50,060 nt of DNA. It comes from an uncultured Lachnospiraceae bacterium (GTDB lineage Bacteria > Bacillota > Clostridia > Lachnospirales > Lachnospiraceae). Numbering within the stretch: position 1 is the stretch's first letter; each line of letters starts with the position of its first letter. The position numbers were made by a program, and so were the translations under genes. Below, piece after piece: positions 15,418 through 23,536 of the stretch. Location of the stretch: positions 1 to 50,060 of the forward strand of contig CACYTU010000063.1 of the NCBI GenBank assembly GCA_902777355.1. Direction: 5' to 3'. Under the pieces are notes generated by a model. The model did no database searches. It was not told the DNA's origin and was given only the letters and a program-made list of their open reading frames with translations.

Positions 15418-16761
15418 CTACTGCAGGTTTTTCAGATAGCTGTTCAGCTTTCTGTTCCAGATGATCTGTTCCATCTGCAGGTTGGAGGAGCTTTCCAGAA
15501 TCGACTGGACCGCGATGGAGATTTGTTCATTGATCTCACCATACCCTTTGATGTAGCGGGGCATGATCGATTTCTCCATGACGAACCTGAGAGTGTCCAT
15601 ATTGAATCTGCTGCCGGTTCCCTGGCGGAGCAATTTGGCCGTCTCATCGGATTCCGTGAGAGATGTCAGCGGAGAGATTCCCTCAGAATAATCAAAGATT
15701 TTTCCCTGGATCTTCTCATCAAAGGTCAGGGTTTTCATCAGTTCCCAAACTTCTTTTTCGTGTGAAGTCTTTTTGCTCATGCCCAGGCAGAGCGTATCGA
15801 GCACTGACACATTATCCCCCGAGGGACCCGAAGGCATACTCAGGCATTCCCATTCAAAACCGGAATATTTCTTGAGACTGAGCTCTTTTGATTTATAAGC
15901 CCTGTACTCCGAAAAGACCATGGGCTGAAATGCTACATTTCCCTTGGAAAAATCGGCATTGGAAAGAGCATATCCGGAGCTGAGATTATTTATGCGCTCA
16001 AGAAAAGATATTGCCTCTCCCACTTCGCTGACCGTGAAATCGCAGGATTTTCCATCAGGACTTAGAATCTTGACGCTGTTGGCACAGAAAGCATCCTGCC
16101 ATGTATAGCCCCGGACCCCGAACTGGTTAATGACACCGCTCTCGTCAGTTGAGTGGGTCACAGACCTGCAGATTGAAAGAAAATCCTCCCAGGTCCAGTC
16201 GGAATCCGGCATGTCAATGCCCTCCGCGTCCAGGATCGTCTTGTTGACTAACATCATCCTGGGAGCGCACTCATAGGGGATCGCGAGTTGGTTTCCATTC
16301 AAATATCCGGCATTATAGGCTGTAGGATAATAAGCCCAGGGATCGAAATCATCGTCTTCATAAATCAGATCATCCAGTGGATGAAGGGCTCCGATTCTGG
16401 CGAAAGTATCGAGATAATTCCCTGGTATAAAGAAAAGATCCGGGGCAGACCCCTGCATAAACTGTTCCGCCAGCCACTCCGGATAATCGGATTTCCGGAT
16501 TCCGGAGGTATAGACCACCTCGTAATCGGGATGCTTTTCCCTGAATTTCGAGATTGCCTCATCCAGTATCCTGTAGTAATAGCCGTTTTCTATATCCCAG
16601 TAGCTTCCGGCAAAAACACCGACCACGATTTTTTTCTTCCTGTTAAATCCCCATTTGCCGTATATTCCGCTGAGGAGGATCCCGGAGATCAGGATTAACA
16701 GGCCCGCGGCAGCCACACGCCAGTACCTGCGGGCAGCTAATTCTTTTTTCAGATTGTTCAT
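15418..16761 (-). CDS. Membrane-anchored extracellular solute-binding protein (family 1)
   Basis: A 447-aa carbohydrate-type binding protein. A basic N-terminus and one hydrophobic helix (about residues 16-35) precede a typical lobe (KIVVGVFAGSYW, FREKHPDYEVVYTSG, GSAPDLFFIPGN). There is no lipobox Cys, so it is either an uncleaved signal anchor or a secreted protein. It lies 19 bases after the response regulator and is likely in the same operon as the kinase and regulator. No permease is encoded nearby. Downstream of a two-component system, such proteins are often the regulated output or an extra sensor component; which applies here is not visible. Confidence 0.88.
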   Translation of the reverse strand: MNNLKKELAARRYWRVAAAGLLILISGILLSGIYGKWGFNRKKKIVVGVFAGSYWDIENGYYYRILDEAISKFREKHPDYEVVYTSGIRKSDYPEWLAEQFMQGSAPDLFFIPGNYLDTFARIGALHPLDDLIYEDDDFDPWAYYPTAYNAGYLNGNQLAIPYECAPRMMLVNKTILDAEGIDMPDSDWTWEDFLSICRSVTHSTDESGVINQFGVRGYTWQDAFCANSVKILSPDGKSCDFTVSEVGEAISFLERINNLSSGYALSNADFSKGNVAFQPMVFSEYRAYKSKELSLKKYSGFEWECLSMPSGPSGDNVSVLDTLCLGMSKKTSHEKEVWELMKTLTFDEKIQGKIFDYSEGISPLTSLTESDETAKLLRQGTGSRFNMDTLRFVMEKSIMPRYIKGYGEINEQISIAVQSILESSSNLQMEQIIWNRKLNSYLKNLQ

Positions 16762-16779
16762 AACTGACGCCTCAGTATA

Positions 16780-17451
16780 TTACCTGCTCAGCGGCCGGTT
16801 GGCCGTGCCTGTCTGGACAGCCCAGATGGCAACCTGCGTCCGGTCGCGAAGCTGCAGCTTCGACAGGATGGAGCTGAGTGTGTTTCTGACAGTTCCCTCG
16901 GAAAGATTCAGTTTCGCCGAGATTTCCTTGTTGGACAGACCCCTTCCGACCAATATAACCACATCCCACTCATGTGGCTTGAGACTGTCCGCCAGAGAGC
17001 TGTCCACCTGGATCGCCAGATTAGACTGGGCCAGGCGGGAAAAAAGACGGACGACCTTGGAGGCAATATCTTCATTGATCATTGCTGTCCCGTTATAGAC
17101 CTTGCGGATCGCGTCAGAGAGTTCCTTCATGGAGATACCCTTGAGAAGATAACCGCTGGCTCCGAATTTCAATGCGTTAAAAACGTATTCATCGTCGTCG
17201 AAAGTGGTCAGGATGATGATCTTGATATCCGGATACAGCTCCTTGATCCTCTGTGTACATACAACCCCGTCCATCTTGGGCATACGGATATCCATGAGGA
17301 TCACGTCAGGCTTTTCTTTCTTCACAGAATTCATGACCTCAATGCCGTCGGCGACACAGTCTGTCACCTGGAAGTCTTCGACATTATCCAGAATGATCAT
17401 GAGACTTTGGCGGATCAGTTCCTGATCATCAGCGATCAATATTTTAATCAT
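16780..17451 (-). CDS. NarL/FixJ-family response regulator
   Basis: Receiver domain at residues 1-120 with acidic pair D8/D9, phospho-acceptor D54 (ILMDIRMPKMDG) and a conserved Lys near residue 104 (GASGYLLKG). A LuxR-type helix-turn-helix follows at about 155-215 (NKEISAKLNLSEGTVRNTLSSIL). The start at 17451 is chosen for GGAGG seven bases upstream and because ATGA overlaps the kinase stop codon, a sign of translational coupling. A longer frame beginning at 17595 runs inside the kinase gene and is not supported. It should activate or repress target promoters after phosphorylation by the adjacent kinase; the palindromes before the PTS operon are one possible target. Confidence 0.95.
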   Translation of the reverse strand: MIKILIADDQELIRQSLMIILDNVEDFQVTDCVADGIEVMNSVKKEKPDVILMDIRMPKMDGVVCTQRIKELYPDIKIIILTTFDDDEYVFNALKFGASGYLLKGISMKELSDAIRKVYNGTAMINEDIASKVVRLFSRLAQSNLAIQVDSSLADSLKPHEWDVVILVGRGLSNKEISAKLNLSEGTVRNTLSSILSKLQLRDRTQVAIWAVQTGTANRPLSR

Positions 17452-18794
17452 GATTCTTCCTCCGTAGTTACGCGGATCGGCACTTTTGCCTCGATGATAA
17501 ATCCATTGTCTCCGTTCCAGGATATTATACCCTGCAGCATCTCCACGCGCTCTTTCATATGATGGAGCCCGAAACCGCTCTGAATATTTGAACACCCCTT
17601 ACCGTTATCAGCTATACGTATGTAAATATCATTGTCCAGATGCGAGATTCGGATATCAATGTGGGACGCGTGTCCGTGCCGGATCGCATTGGTGATACTC
17701 TCCTGCACGATTCTGTAAATGACGTCCTCTTCATCCTGATCCAGGTTTTCGAAAGATTCGTGACAGGAGAAATCTATTTTGACACCTGTGGATTTGCCTG
17801 ACTCCTCTACCAGCTTTACAAGCGCCTGTTTAAAATCCAGAGTTTCCAGAGCATCCGGCCTCAGTGCGTTGACGGAGTGCCTGACATCCGTGATTCCGTT
17901 TCTGGCAACCTCCGCAATCGCGCGCAACTGTTCCTTGGTAGCCTCCGGCGCTATATCCATCAGCATGATACAGGCCTCAATGCCCGTGATGATTCCCGTC
18001 AGCGAGTGACCCAGCGTATCATGGATCTCCCTTGCCAGGCGGTTTCGCTCTCTGGTCTCCGTCATCCGGACCTGTTCCTCAGCGTATTCCTCCAGTTTCC
18101 TGTTTGCCACCTGCAGCAGACTGTTCAGGCGCAGGATGCGTTCTTTTTCGCTGGTCTGTGAGACTGTGAGGACAACCATAAATAAAACAAAGACCAGGGT
18201 ATTGACAAGAGAAAGCATGTTCAAAACACCCAGGAACATGTTTCTTACATCAACCCTGTAATAAGACCACATCTGCTCGATCGGAACCGCGTTCAGATAA
18301 GTTCTGAATTCACTGGCACTCATCGCGACATAGGATACGCAGATCAGAATGATATAGGCAAGTCGTTTTTTCCAGTCGATCCTGTATCGCATGGCGTCTG
18401 CCAGAAGCAGCATGACCATGCCGGTGTAACCAAATCCTGTCAATGCGCTGATCCAGATCGAAATCCCGTATTCCAGCAGCAGCTTTGCGACAAGCTCCGG
18501 GTGATTATTGCAGGGAACAGACAGCAAAAGAAGCAGGCAAAGGACCAGAAACATTACACAGACCGGCATTTTCCAGAAAAGAACAGGGATACGTCCGGAA
18601 TTAACCAGGAAGGTAAGAGCGGTACCATTATGTATATATCCCCTCTGGGCATGCACCGTCACTACTGTAAGCAAAAAAATGATCAGCACATTCAGCAGCT
18701 GCATCTCTCTGAATATCATACCGGAAGCCAGGCGGATGTCACCTGCTTCGTTATCAGGATAATCCCTGTAGATTTCTAAAGGTTTTTCGGCCAT
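17448..18794 (-). CDS. Sensor histidine kinase (HisKA_3, NarL-partner type)
   Basis: 448 aa. The N-terminal half has about six hydrophobic segments with short loops and no large extracellular domain, then a linker coiled coil. The HisKA_3 box carries the phospho-acceptor His258 (LAREIHDTLGHS), followed by an HATPase with QESITNAIRHG, DNGKG and GFGLHHMKER. The start at 18794 has AGGAG at good distance; the frame extends upstream to 18872, without support. Because it lacks its own sensory ectodomain, it may read the ligand state of the anchored binding protein encoded immediately upstream (18939-19916). That is inference from gene order. Confidence 0.93.
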   Translation of the reverse strand: MAEKPLEIYRDYPDNEAGDIRLASGMIFREMQLLNVLIIFLLTVVTVHAQRGYIHNGTALTFLVNSGRIPVLFWKMPVCVMFLVLCLLLLLSVPCNNHPELVAKLLLEYGISIWISALTGFGYTGMVMLLLADAMRYRIDWKKRLAYIILICVSYVAMSASEFRTYLNAVPIEQMWSYYRVDVRNMFLGVLNMLSLVNTLVFVLFMVVLTVSQTSEKERILRLNSLLQVANRKLEEYAEEQVRMTETRERNRLAREIHDTLGHSLTGIITGIEACIMLMDIAPEATKEQLRAIAEVARNGITDVRHSVNALRPDALETLDFKQALVKLVEESGKSTGVKIDFSCHESFENLDQDEEDVIYRIVQESITNAIRHGHASHIDIRISHLDNDIYIRIADNGKGCSNIQSGFGLHHMKERVEMLQGIISWNGDNGFIIEAKVPIRVTTEEES

Positions 18795-18845
18795 TCCTGA
18801 TCTCCTGTATCCGAAACCGGACTGATTCCGGCTGTCAGACCATCT

Positions 18846-18932
18846 TTTTACAAAGAAATCATTTTTAAACACTCTTTATAAAAAACTCTTTTATAAGAAC
18901 TTTTTTATAAAGAACACTTTTTTACAAAGAGG
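18846..18932. repeat. AT-rich degenerate tandem repeat before the kinase gene
   Basis: Imperfect units of about 17 bp built on CTTTTTTATAAAGAACA are repeated roughly five times between the binding-protein stop and the kinase start. They are similar in unit length to the addA-addB spacer repeat but differ in sequence. Confidence 0.5.
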
Positions 18933-18938
18933 CAGATG

Positions 18939-19916
18939 TCACTGCCAGCGGTCCACGTTGTGTTCTTCTACATTCTCCTGAGTGACCAGTTCGACAGGCA
19001 CCAGGATCATTGGATCCACTTTTTGGCCCCGCAGCAGCATGTAGAGCGCGTCAGCCGCCTGCTCACCGACCTTTGTGGGAGACTGGGCTACAGAACCCTT
19101 GATCTTTCCGTCCCGAATCATGGCTTTGACATCGGGAGAGGCATCTACACCATAAAGCTCGACAGATTCCAGAAGCCCCTTCGAGTCCAGCGCCGCCGCG
19201 GCACCGATACAGGAGGGATCGTTGAGACAGAAGACACTGTCAAAAAGGATTCCTTCTTCGATAAAACTTTCCATCCGGGGCACAGCCAGTTCAAGCTTGC
19301 CCTCACAGGGTATTTCCCTGACGATCCTGATACCTTTCCTTCCGGAAACAGTATCTGTAAATCCCTTCACTCGCTGTACTCCTGAGAGCGCAGCATCATG
19401 TGTAAGAAGGACGATATTTCTCTTTTCTCCCTCTTCCATTTTTGATAACAGATATTCTCCGGCCAGAACACCTGCCCGGTAATTATCGGATACAATCGTA
19501 CAGTCGGCAAGACTTGAATCAGAGAGGTTCGAGTCCACAACGATCACGATCACACCCTGCCTCCTGGCTCGCCGCAAAACATCGGAGAGGGCGTCAGAAT
19601 CAACCGGAGTCAGGATCAGAACCCTGATTCCCATATCCAGCATGTCTTCAATCTGCTCCACCTGCCTGTCAATATCCAGCGCAGGATCCCTGACGACCAT
19701 ATGATCTCCTTCCGCATCCACACGGTGGGAAATCTGCTCATTGATGATGGCGAACAGTTCATTGTTCATGGTCATATAGCTTGCACCAATCAACACCGAA
19801 TCCTCATCCTGACTCACTGAACCGTCAGGATGAAAGAGAAAATATCCTGCCAGCAGAACGACGAGTATAAGAGCGATTATGAAATTACATATATTTAAGA
19901 TGCGTTTAAAATTCAT
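18939..19916 (-). CDS. Membrane-anchored RbsB-like sugar-binding protein
   Basis: 325 aa. A hydrophobic helix at residues 9-29 anchors or exports a type I periplasmic-binding fold (Peripla_BP_4). Recognisable blocks are VLIGASYMTMNNELFAI, the VEQIEDMLDMGIRVLILTPVDSDAL hinge region, DNYRAGVLAGEYLL, and the C-terminal YGVDASPDVKAMIRDG. Such proteins bind ribose, galactose, AI-2 or similar ligands. It is the first gene of a run binding protein - kinase - regulator - second binding protein, all minus strand with short gaps. It has no transporter partner, which favours a sensory role. Confidence 0.88.
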   Translation of the reverse strand: MNFKRILNICNFIIALILVVLLAGYFLFHPDGSVSQDEDSVLIGASYMTMNNELFAIINEQISHRVDAEGDHMVVRDPALDIDRQVEQIEDMLDMGIRVLILTPVDSDALSDVLRRARRQGVIVIVVDSNLSDSSLADCTIVSDNYRAGVLAGEYLLSKMEEGEKRNIVLLTHDAALSGVQRVKGFTDTVSGRKGIRIVREIPCEGKLELAVPRMESFIEEGILFDSVFCLNDPSCIGAAAALDSKGLLESVELYGVDASPDVKAMIRDGKIKGSVAQSPTKVGEQAADALYMLLRGQKVDPMILVPVELVTQENVEEHNVDRWQ

Positions 19917-20082
19917 CTGTTACGCTCCCTCTTATCGTTGATAATCCGGTTTTGAATAGTACCGTCTGATTAAATAAGACCGGGGATCAGCGAAGCCGGA
20001 CGCTGTAAAATACGATGGTTTCACAGGGGCCGGGCACTTTATACTGTCCCTGTTTTTTGTTAAAGCAGGGCACTAAGCAGAC
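19917..20082. other. Upstream region of sensory operon
   Basis: No gene. A hairpin with arms ACAGGG and CCCTGT followed by six Ts (about 20031-20061) reads as a terminator only on the plus strand, where no gene precedes it. No convincing minus-strand promoter was found. Confidence 0.3.
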
Positions 20083-20565
20083 TCAGATCAGGCGGAATCC
20101 GATGACACTTGCAGTCATCATGATCACCCCCGCCAGAAGTACTCCCAGCATGACAGCCACCACTGTCGATTTGAAATCCATGTCCAGGATACTGGCAGCA
20201 AGAGTACCCGTCCATGCGCCTGTGCCGGGGAGAGGAATTCCGACAAACAATAATAGTGCCACAAACAGACCTCTTCCGGCTTTTGCGGTCAGCTTTTTTC
20301 CGCCCTTCTCACCTTTTTCCAGGCAGAAAGTAAAAAACTTCCCAATGACGGGCTTGTCAGCGCCCCATACCAGAACTCTTCTGGCGAAGAGATAGATGAA
20401 AGGGACCGGAATCATATTGCCGATAATGCAGACAATATACGAAGGGACGATTGGCAGACCCATTCCCTGGGCGATCGGAATCGCGCCTCTAAGCTCAATC
20501 AGAGGGACCATGGATACCAGAAAAGGAATGATATATTGATTCATAATGCCGGGAAATACCTCCAT
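20083..20565 (-). CDS. COG2426-type small membrane protein
   Basis: 160 aa, with at least three hydrophobic helices. The blocks PLIELRGAIPIAQGMG and VGIPLPGTGAWTGTLAA are hallmarks of the small multidrug export family (PF06695/COG2426), whose physiological substrate is not well established. The start at 20565 has no good ribosome binding site; an internal ATG (residue 8) has a GGAGG 14 bases upstream, which is too far to decide. It appears monocistronic. Confidence 0.85.
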   Translation of the reverse strand: MEVFPGIMNQYIIPFLVSMVPLIELRGAIPIAQGMGLPIVPSYIVCIIGNMIPVPFIYLFARRVLVWGADKPVIGKFFTFCLEKGEKGGKKLTAKAGRGLFVALLLFVGIPLPGTGAWTGTLAASILDMDFKSTVVAVMLGVLLAGVIMMTASVIGFRLI

Positions 20566-20662
20566 AATTAAATAGTATACGAAATAATGAGATAATCAGG
20601 AATATTATTTTATATGCTTTCTGTAAAAACAGATTGTAGCAGAAACAAAAGACAACCGCAAG

Positions 20663-20694
20663 AAAAACGGCGCCCACCCGGGAGCGCCGTTTTT
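20663..20694. terminator. Bidirectional intrinsic terminator
   Basis: Arms AAAAACGGCGC and GCGCCGTTTTT pair perfectly around a ten-base loop, with T-runs in both directions. On the minus strand it ends the aminotransferase transcript. Confidence 0.85.
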
Positions 20695-20700
20695 CTAAAA

Positions 20701-20782
20701 CACGGCCCGCGTAATGTATTTTCCGCCTTGCGGCGGACGCGGGCCGGTCGGGGGGCAGAGAGCGGCGTAGCCGCCTCTACCC
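20701..20782 (+). repeat. GC-rich REP-like element, copy 1
   Basis: Contains a nine-base stem CGGCCCGCG/CGCGGGCCG (20703-20745) enclosing ATGTATTTTCCGCC and a CCGCC-TTGC-GGCGG hairpin, followed by CCGGTCGGG and GCCGCCTCTACCC. The element recurs in inverted orientation at 26315-26436. It lies between the aminotransferase stop and its terminator. Confidence 0.7.
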
Positions 20783-20876
20783 TATTGTCGTATTTTCATC
20801 GATTCAATTTACTGCCGACAGAACAGATTTCTCCATGGACAGTAATAGGTGTCTGCATTGTGCCGTCTGCATATGC

Positions 20877-22187
20877 TCATGAGCCGGCCTGTTCGACTTT
20901 ATCTCTCTCTTCCAGCAGCTTTTTGCAGCTGACAATTCTCACGCAGAGAGCAAAGAGTCTGGCCGCGATCTTGAGATCTTCGATCGGAGGATAACTGGGC
21001 GCGATCCTGATATTGGAATCATAAGGATCTTTGCCATAAGGCCAGGTGGCGCCTGCCTTTGTCATCTGAACACCTGCCTTATTACAGAGTGCAACAACCT
21101 GCTTCGCGCAGCCGGGAATGGTCTCAAAACTGATAAAATAGCCTCCCTTGGGCTTGGTCCAGGTACCGACATCAAGACCGGTGAGATTCTGGTCCAGAAT
21201 CTCTTCAACTGCCTCGAATTTAGGACGGAGGATCTTGGCATGCTCATGCATATGCATGACCATTCCATAGATATCACCGAAGAACCGCACATGTCTGAGC
21301 TGGTTCACCTTGTCGTGTCCTATAGTCTGGACCTGGAGCTGCTTCTTGATATCTTCCAGATTGTTGGGTGATGTCGCCAGCGCGGAAATACCGCTTCCCG
21401 GGAAGGTGATCTTGGACGTGGAAGCAAACTTATAGACCATATCGGGATGACCGCATCTCTTGCATTCTGCCAGGATTTCGATCACATAGTCCTGGTCAAT
21501 ATCATAGAGATGATGAATGCCATAGGCATTATCCCAGAAGATACGGAAATCCGGAGCTGCAGGATTCATCCTGGCCATGCGGCGCACAGTTTCATCGCTG
21601 AAGGAATAGCCCTGGGGGTTGGAGTATTTGGGAACACACCAGATACCCTTGACCGCCTCGTCTTCCGTAACCAGCTTTTCGACAATATCCATATCAGGGC
21701 CGGTAGGAGTCATCGGAACCGGAATCATTTCAATACCGAAATATTCAGTGATAGCGAAATGCCGGTCATATCCGGGCGAAGGGCAAAGGAATTTGACTTT
21801 GTCAAGCTTGCACCAGGGAGTATTCCCCATAATGCCGTGGGTCATGGCTCTCGATACAGTATCGTACATGACATTGAGCGAAGAATTCCCGTAAATAATG
21901 ATATTATCGGGATGATTCTCCATCATATCACCGATCAGCTCTTTGCATTCACGAATGCCGTCAAGACCGCCATAATTACGGCAGTCGGTACCATCTTCAT
22001 CGAAAAGATCAGCATCAGAATTAAGAGCATCCATAAGACCCATAGAAAGATCAAGCTGTTCAATACAGGGCTTGCCTCTTGCCATATTCAGTTTAAGGTC
22101 CATTTTCTGATATTTCTTATATTCCGCGCGAAGTTCTTCAAGCTCAGCTGAAAGTTCCTCACGAGTCATCTCTCTATATGGCTTCAA
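20877..22187 (-). CDS. Class I/II aminotransferase (aspartate aminotransferase type)
   Basis: 436-aa PLP enzyme. The N-terminal LNMARGKPCIEQLDLS and central YGNSSLNVMYD and VPKYSNPQGYSFSDE blocks match the clostridial aspartate-aminotransferase subgroup (PF12897). The PLP lysine is in FASTSKITFPGSG, and the substrate-carboxylate arginine region is near SNIRIAPSYPP. It probably interconverts aspartate and oxaloacetate with 2-oxoglutarate in the cytoplasm. It is monocistronic, with a promoter at 22270-22299, a cre-like operator just past the likely transcription start, and a terminator at 20663-20694. Confidence 0.92.
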   Translation of the reverse strand: MKPYREMTREELSAELEELRAEYKKYQKMDLKLNMARGKPCIEQLDLSMGLMDALNSDADLFDEDGTDCRNYGGLDGIRECKELIGDMMENHPDNIIIYGNSSLNVMYDTVSRAMTHGIMGNTPWCKLDKVKFLCPSPGYDRHFAITEYFGIEMIPVPMTPTGPDMDIVEKLVTEDEAVKGIWCVPKYSNPQGYSFSDETVRRMARMNPAAPDFRIFWDNAYGIHHLYDIDQDYVIEILAECKRCGHPDMVYKFASTSKITFPGSGISALATSPNNLEDIKKQLQVQTIGHDKVNQLRHVRFFGDIYGMVMHMHEHAKILRPKFEAVEEILDQNLTGLDVGTWTKPKGGYFISFETIPGCAKQVVALCNKAGVQMTKAGATWPYGKDPYDSNIRIAPSYPPIEDLKIAARLFALCVRIVSCKKLLEERDKVEQAGS

Positions 22188-22246
22188 ACAAAACTCCTTT
22201 ACTAAATAAAAAATATGATAACAATCGGTAAATCAATACAAATCAG

Positions 22247-22261
22247 TGGAAACCGTTTGCA
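22247..22261 (-). promoter_or_regulatory. cre-like operator (CcpA/LacI type)
   Basis: TGCAAACGGTTTCCA on the minus strand matches the cre consensus TGNAANCGNWNNCW at 13 of 14 positions. It lies immediately downstream of the predicted start site of the aminotransferase promoter, where binding would block transcription. Confidence 0.45.
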
Positions 22262-22269
22262 CGTGCAAT

Positions 22270-22299
22270 ATTATTGCAAATGAATGCTGAATGTGTCAA
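22270..22299 (-). promoter_or_regulatory. Promoter of aminotransferase gene
   Basis: On the minus strand, a perfect TTGACA -35 (22294-22299), an 18-base spacer and an AATAAT -10 (22270-22275). The predicted start is about 75 bases before the ATG. Confidence 0.65.
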
Positions 22300-22414
22300 G
22301 TGTTTTTGTATCCCGTAATTAATGTATACAATGATATAATCTGAAGACAGCCGGATACCCTCTCCGGCAAACTTAAAGAAAAAAGACCTGGGTTCTCCTC
22401 CTCTGCTGCAATAC

Positions 22415-22476
22415 AAAATAAAAAAACACCGGGGCTCTCCTCTCCTGTTTGTTCAGGAACTGATCGGAGCCCCGGT
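22415..22476 (-). terminator. Intrinsic terminator of yneA-like gene
   Basis: Arms ACCGGGGCTC and GAGCCCCGGT, with a further inner TCCTG/CAGGA pairing, are followed on the minus strand by a long T-rich run (22415-22426 complement). It lies about 75 bases after the yneA-like stop, with the 21-bp tandem repeat in between. Confidence 0.85.
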
Positions 22477-22485
22477 TCTTCTATT

Positions 22486-22548
22486 CCGCTATTATCATTA
22501 ACTTCTCTGCTATTATCATTAACTTCTCTGCTATTATCATTAACTTCC
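22486..22548. repeat. 21-bp tandem repeat, three copies
   Basis: Three almost identical units of CTGCTATTATCATTAACTTC plus one base stand head to tail directly after the stop codon of the yneA-like gene and before its terminator. Confidence 0.85.
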
Positions 22549-22551
22549 AGG

Positions 22552-23274
22552 TTATTTATATTCAGTTGAGTAGTAGGGGATCACGAGACTGGTCCCTGAC
22601 TGCAGCTGAGGTATCTCACCTCTGTGAAATGGAAGGCTGTTAATCTGGCAGATTTCCTTCACGTAATCTTCCTGTGACGAGTAATAGGTACTGTTGAAGG
22701 TACTCTCGATAAGATCTGCAAAGCTTTCGCCGTAGGGAATCGAGACTGTTGTGTGGTACTTCCACGCCTGCTGACGGGGTCTTCCGGATGCACCGGTGAT
22801 CATATGGAATCCGGTAATCATTGATGTCAGAGCGACTACAAGCACCAGGAGACGCAAAGCGCGCAGTGCGGACGATGATGTCTTCTCTTTGCGGACAGAG
22901 GACACAAGACCGGTTCTGTTATCCTTTTGTCCTGTAATTGATTTTACTTTTTCTGAAGCTTTCACATGTTGCCTGTTTTTTATATCTGTGTTTTTGCTGC
23001 CGGCGGCCATTTCGACGGCTTTTTTCGTCACAAACCGCTTTGAACCTGTTTTTTTCGAAGCGGTCTTTTTTGAAGAAGAGGCCATTACAGGATTGTATCC
23101 ATGCTCCGGTGAGTCTGAGCAGTCCGCAGAGTATTCATGAGAACGACTGCCGGTTCCGTTCACGGCTGCCGCTCTTCTGCCGCTGATCCTGACCAACCGG
23201 TCCCGTGTCCCGTATATATCATATTTACCCTGATACGCGGTCTGTACACAATCCATGACAACAATTCCGTTCAT
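22552..23274 (-). CDS. yneA: YneA-like SOS cell-division suppressor candidate (LysM-like)
   Basis: 240 aa. A long, Lys/Ser-rich cytoplasmic region (to about residue 135) leads into one TM helix (about 138-158, LRLLVLVVALTSMITGFHMI), then an extracellular part ending in a LysM-like stretch (TTVSIPYGESFADLIE ... EICQINSL ... LQSGTSLVIPYY). In Bacillus, yneA is divergent from lexA and its small LysM protein delays septation after DNA damage. Here the gene is likewise divergent from lexA and has a consensus promoter with SOS-like boxes. The N-terminal region is far longer than in the ~105-aa Bacillus protein. The start at 23274 follows an AAGGG site eight bases away. The assignment rests on topology and context more than on sequence similarity. 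Confidence 0.75.
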   Translation of the reverse strand: MNGIVVMDCVQTAYQGKYDIYGTRDRLVRISGRRAAAVNGTGSRSHEYSADCSDSPEHGYNPVMASSSKKTASKKTGSKRFVTKKAVEMAAGSKNTDIKNRQHVKASEKVKSITGQKDNRTGLVSSVRKEKTSSSALRALRLLVLVVALTSMITGFHMITGASGRPRQQAWKYHTTVSIPYGESFADLIESTFNSTYYSSQEDYVKEICQINSLPFHRGEIPQLQSGTSLVIPYYSTEYK

Positions 23275-23395
23275 AATTCACACCCTTCACTTAAATCCTG
23301 TTATGCTGAATAGCATCTTCCCAGGAGTATTGCTAAGAACTATTAAATACCTTTTAAAATATAATTTCTTAAATGTGATATAATGCTGTTTAATG

Positions 23396-23409
23396 CAAAC
23401 AAACGTTTG
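23396..23409. promoter_or_regulatory. SOS-box-like site downstream of yneA start point
   Basis: CAAACAAACGTTTG matches the Firmicutes LexA consensus CGAACRNRYGTTYC at 12 of 14 positions. It lies just past the predicted transcription start of the yneA-like gene. Confidence 0.5.
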
Positions 23410-23419
23410 AATCAAGATT

Positions 23420-23448
23420 ATTATATCGAACATACGCTCTGCTGTCAA
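23420..23448 (-). promoter_or_regulatory. Consensus sigma-A promoter of yneA-like gene
   Basis: On the minus strand TTGACA (23443-23448), a 17-base spacer and TATAAT (23420-23425) form a perfect consensus promoter. A LexA-box-like sequence fills the spacer. Such a strong promoter would need tight repression, consistent with SOS control. Confidence 0.85.
23427..23440. promoter_or_regulatory. LexA box in yneA promoter spacer
   Basis: CGAACATACGCTCT contains GAAC-ATAC-GCTC, one base away from the core GAAC-N4-GTTC, and matches the 14-base consensus at 12 positions. It sits between the -35 and -10, where LexA would exclude RNA polymerase. Confidence 0.7.
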
Positions 23449-23481
23449 CAATTTTCGAACAGATTTTCGGAACACATTTTC

Positions 23482-23495
23482 GGAATATACGTTTG
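23482..23495. promoter_or_regulatory. Third, weaker SOS-box-like site
   Basis: GGAATATACGTTTG shows the ATACGTT core but differs from consensus at three positions. It lies upstream of the -35 of the yneA-like promoter, 55 bases from the central box. Confidence 0.35.
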
Positions 23496-23536
23496 CATTT
23501 TATGCCTGTGTAGTGTATAGTAAAAGCATATAAAAA

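Larger units (their letters stand above)
22188..22551. other. Intergenic region upstream of aminotransferase
   Basis: No gene. It holds the aminotransferase promoter and cre-like site (22247-22299), the yneA terminator (22415-22476) and a 21-bp tandem repeat (22486-22548). Confidence 0.6.

Noticed and set aside
16780-17595. Longer start for the response regulator
   Set aside because: The added 48 codons lie inside the kinase gene. The ATG at 17451 has a strong ribosome binding site and the receiver domain begins there.
20031-20061. Terminator hairpin with six Ts on the plus strand
   Set aside because: No plus-strand gene precedes it; on the minus strand the T-run is absent, so it was not annotated as a terminator.
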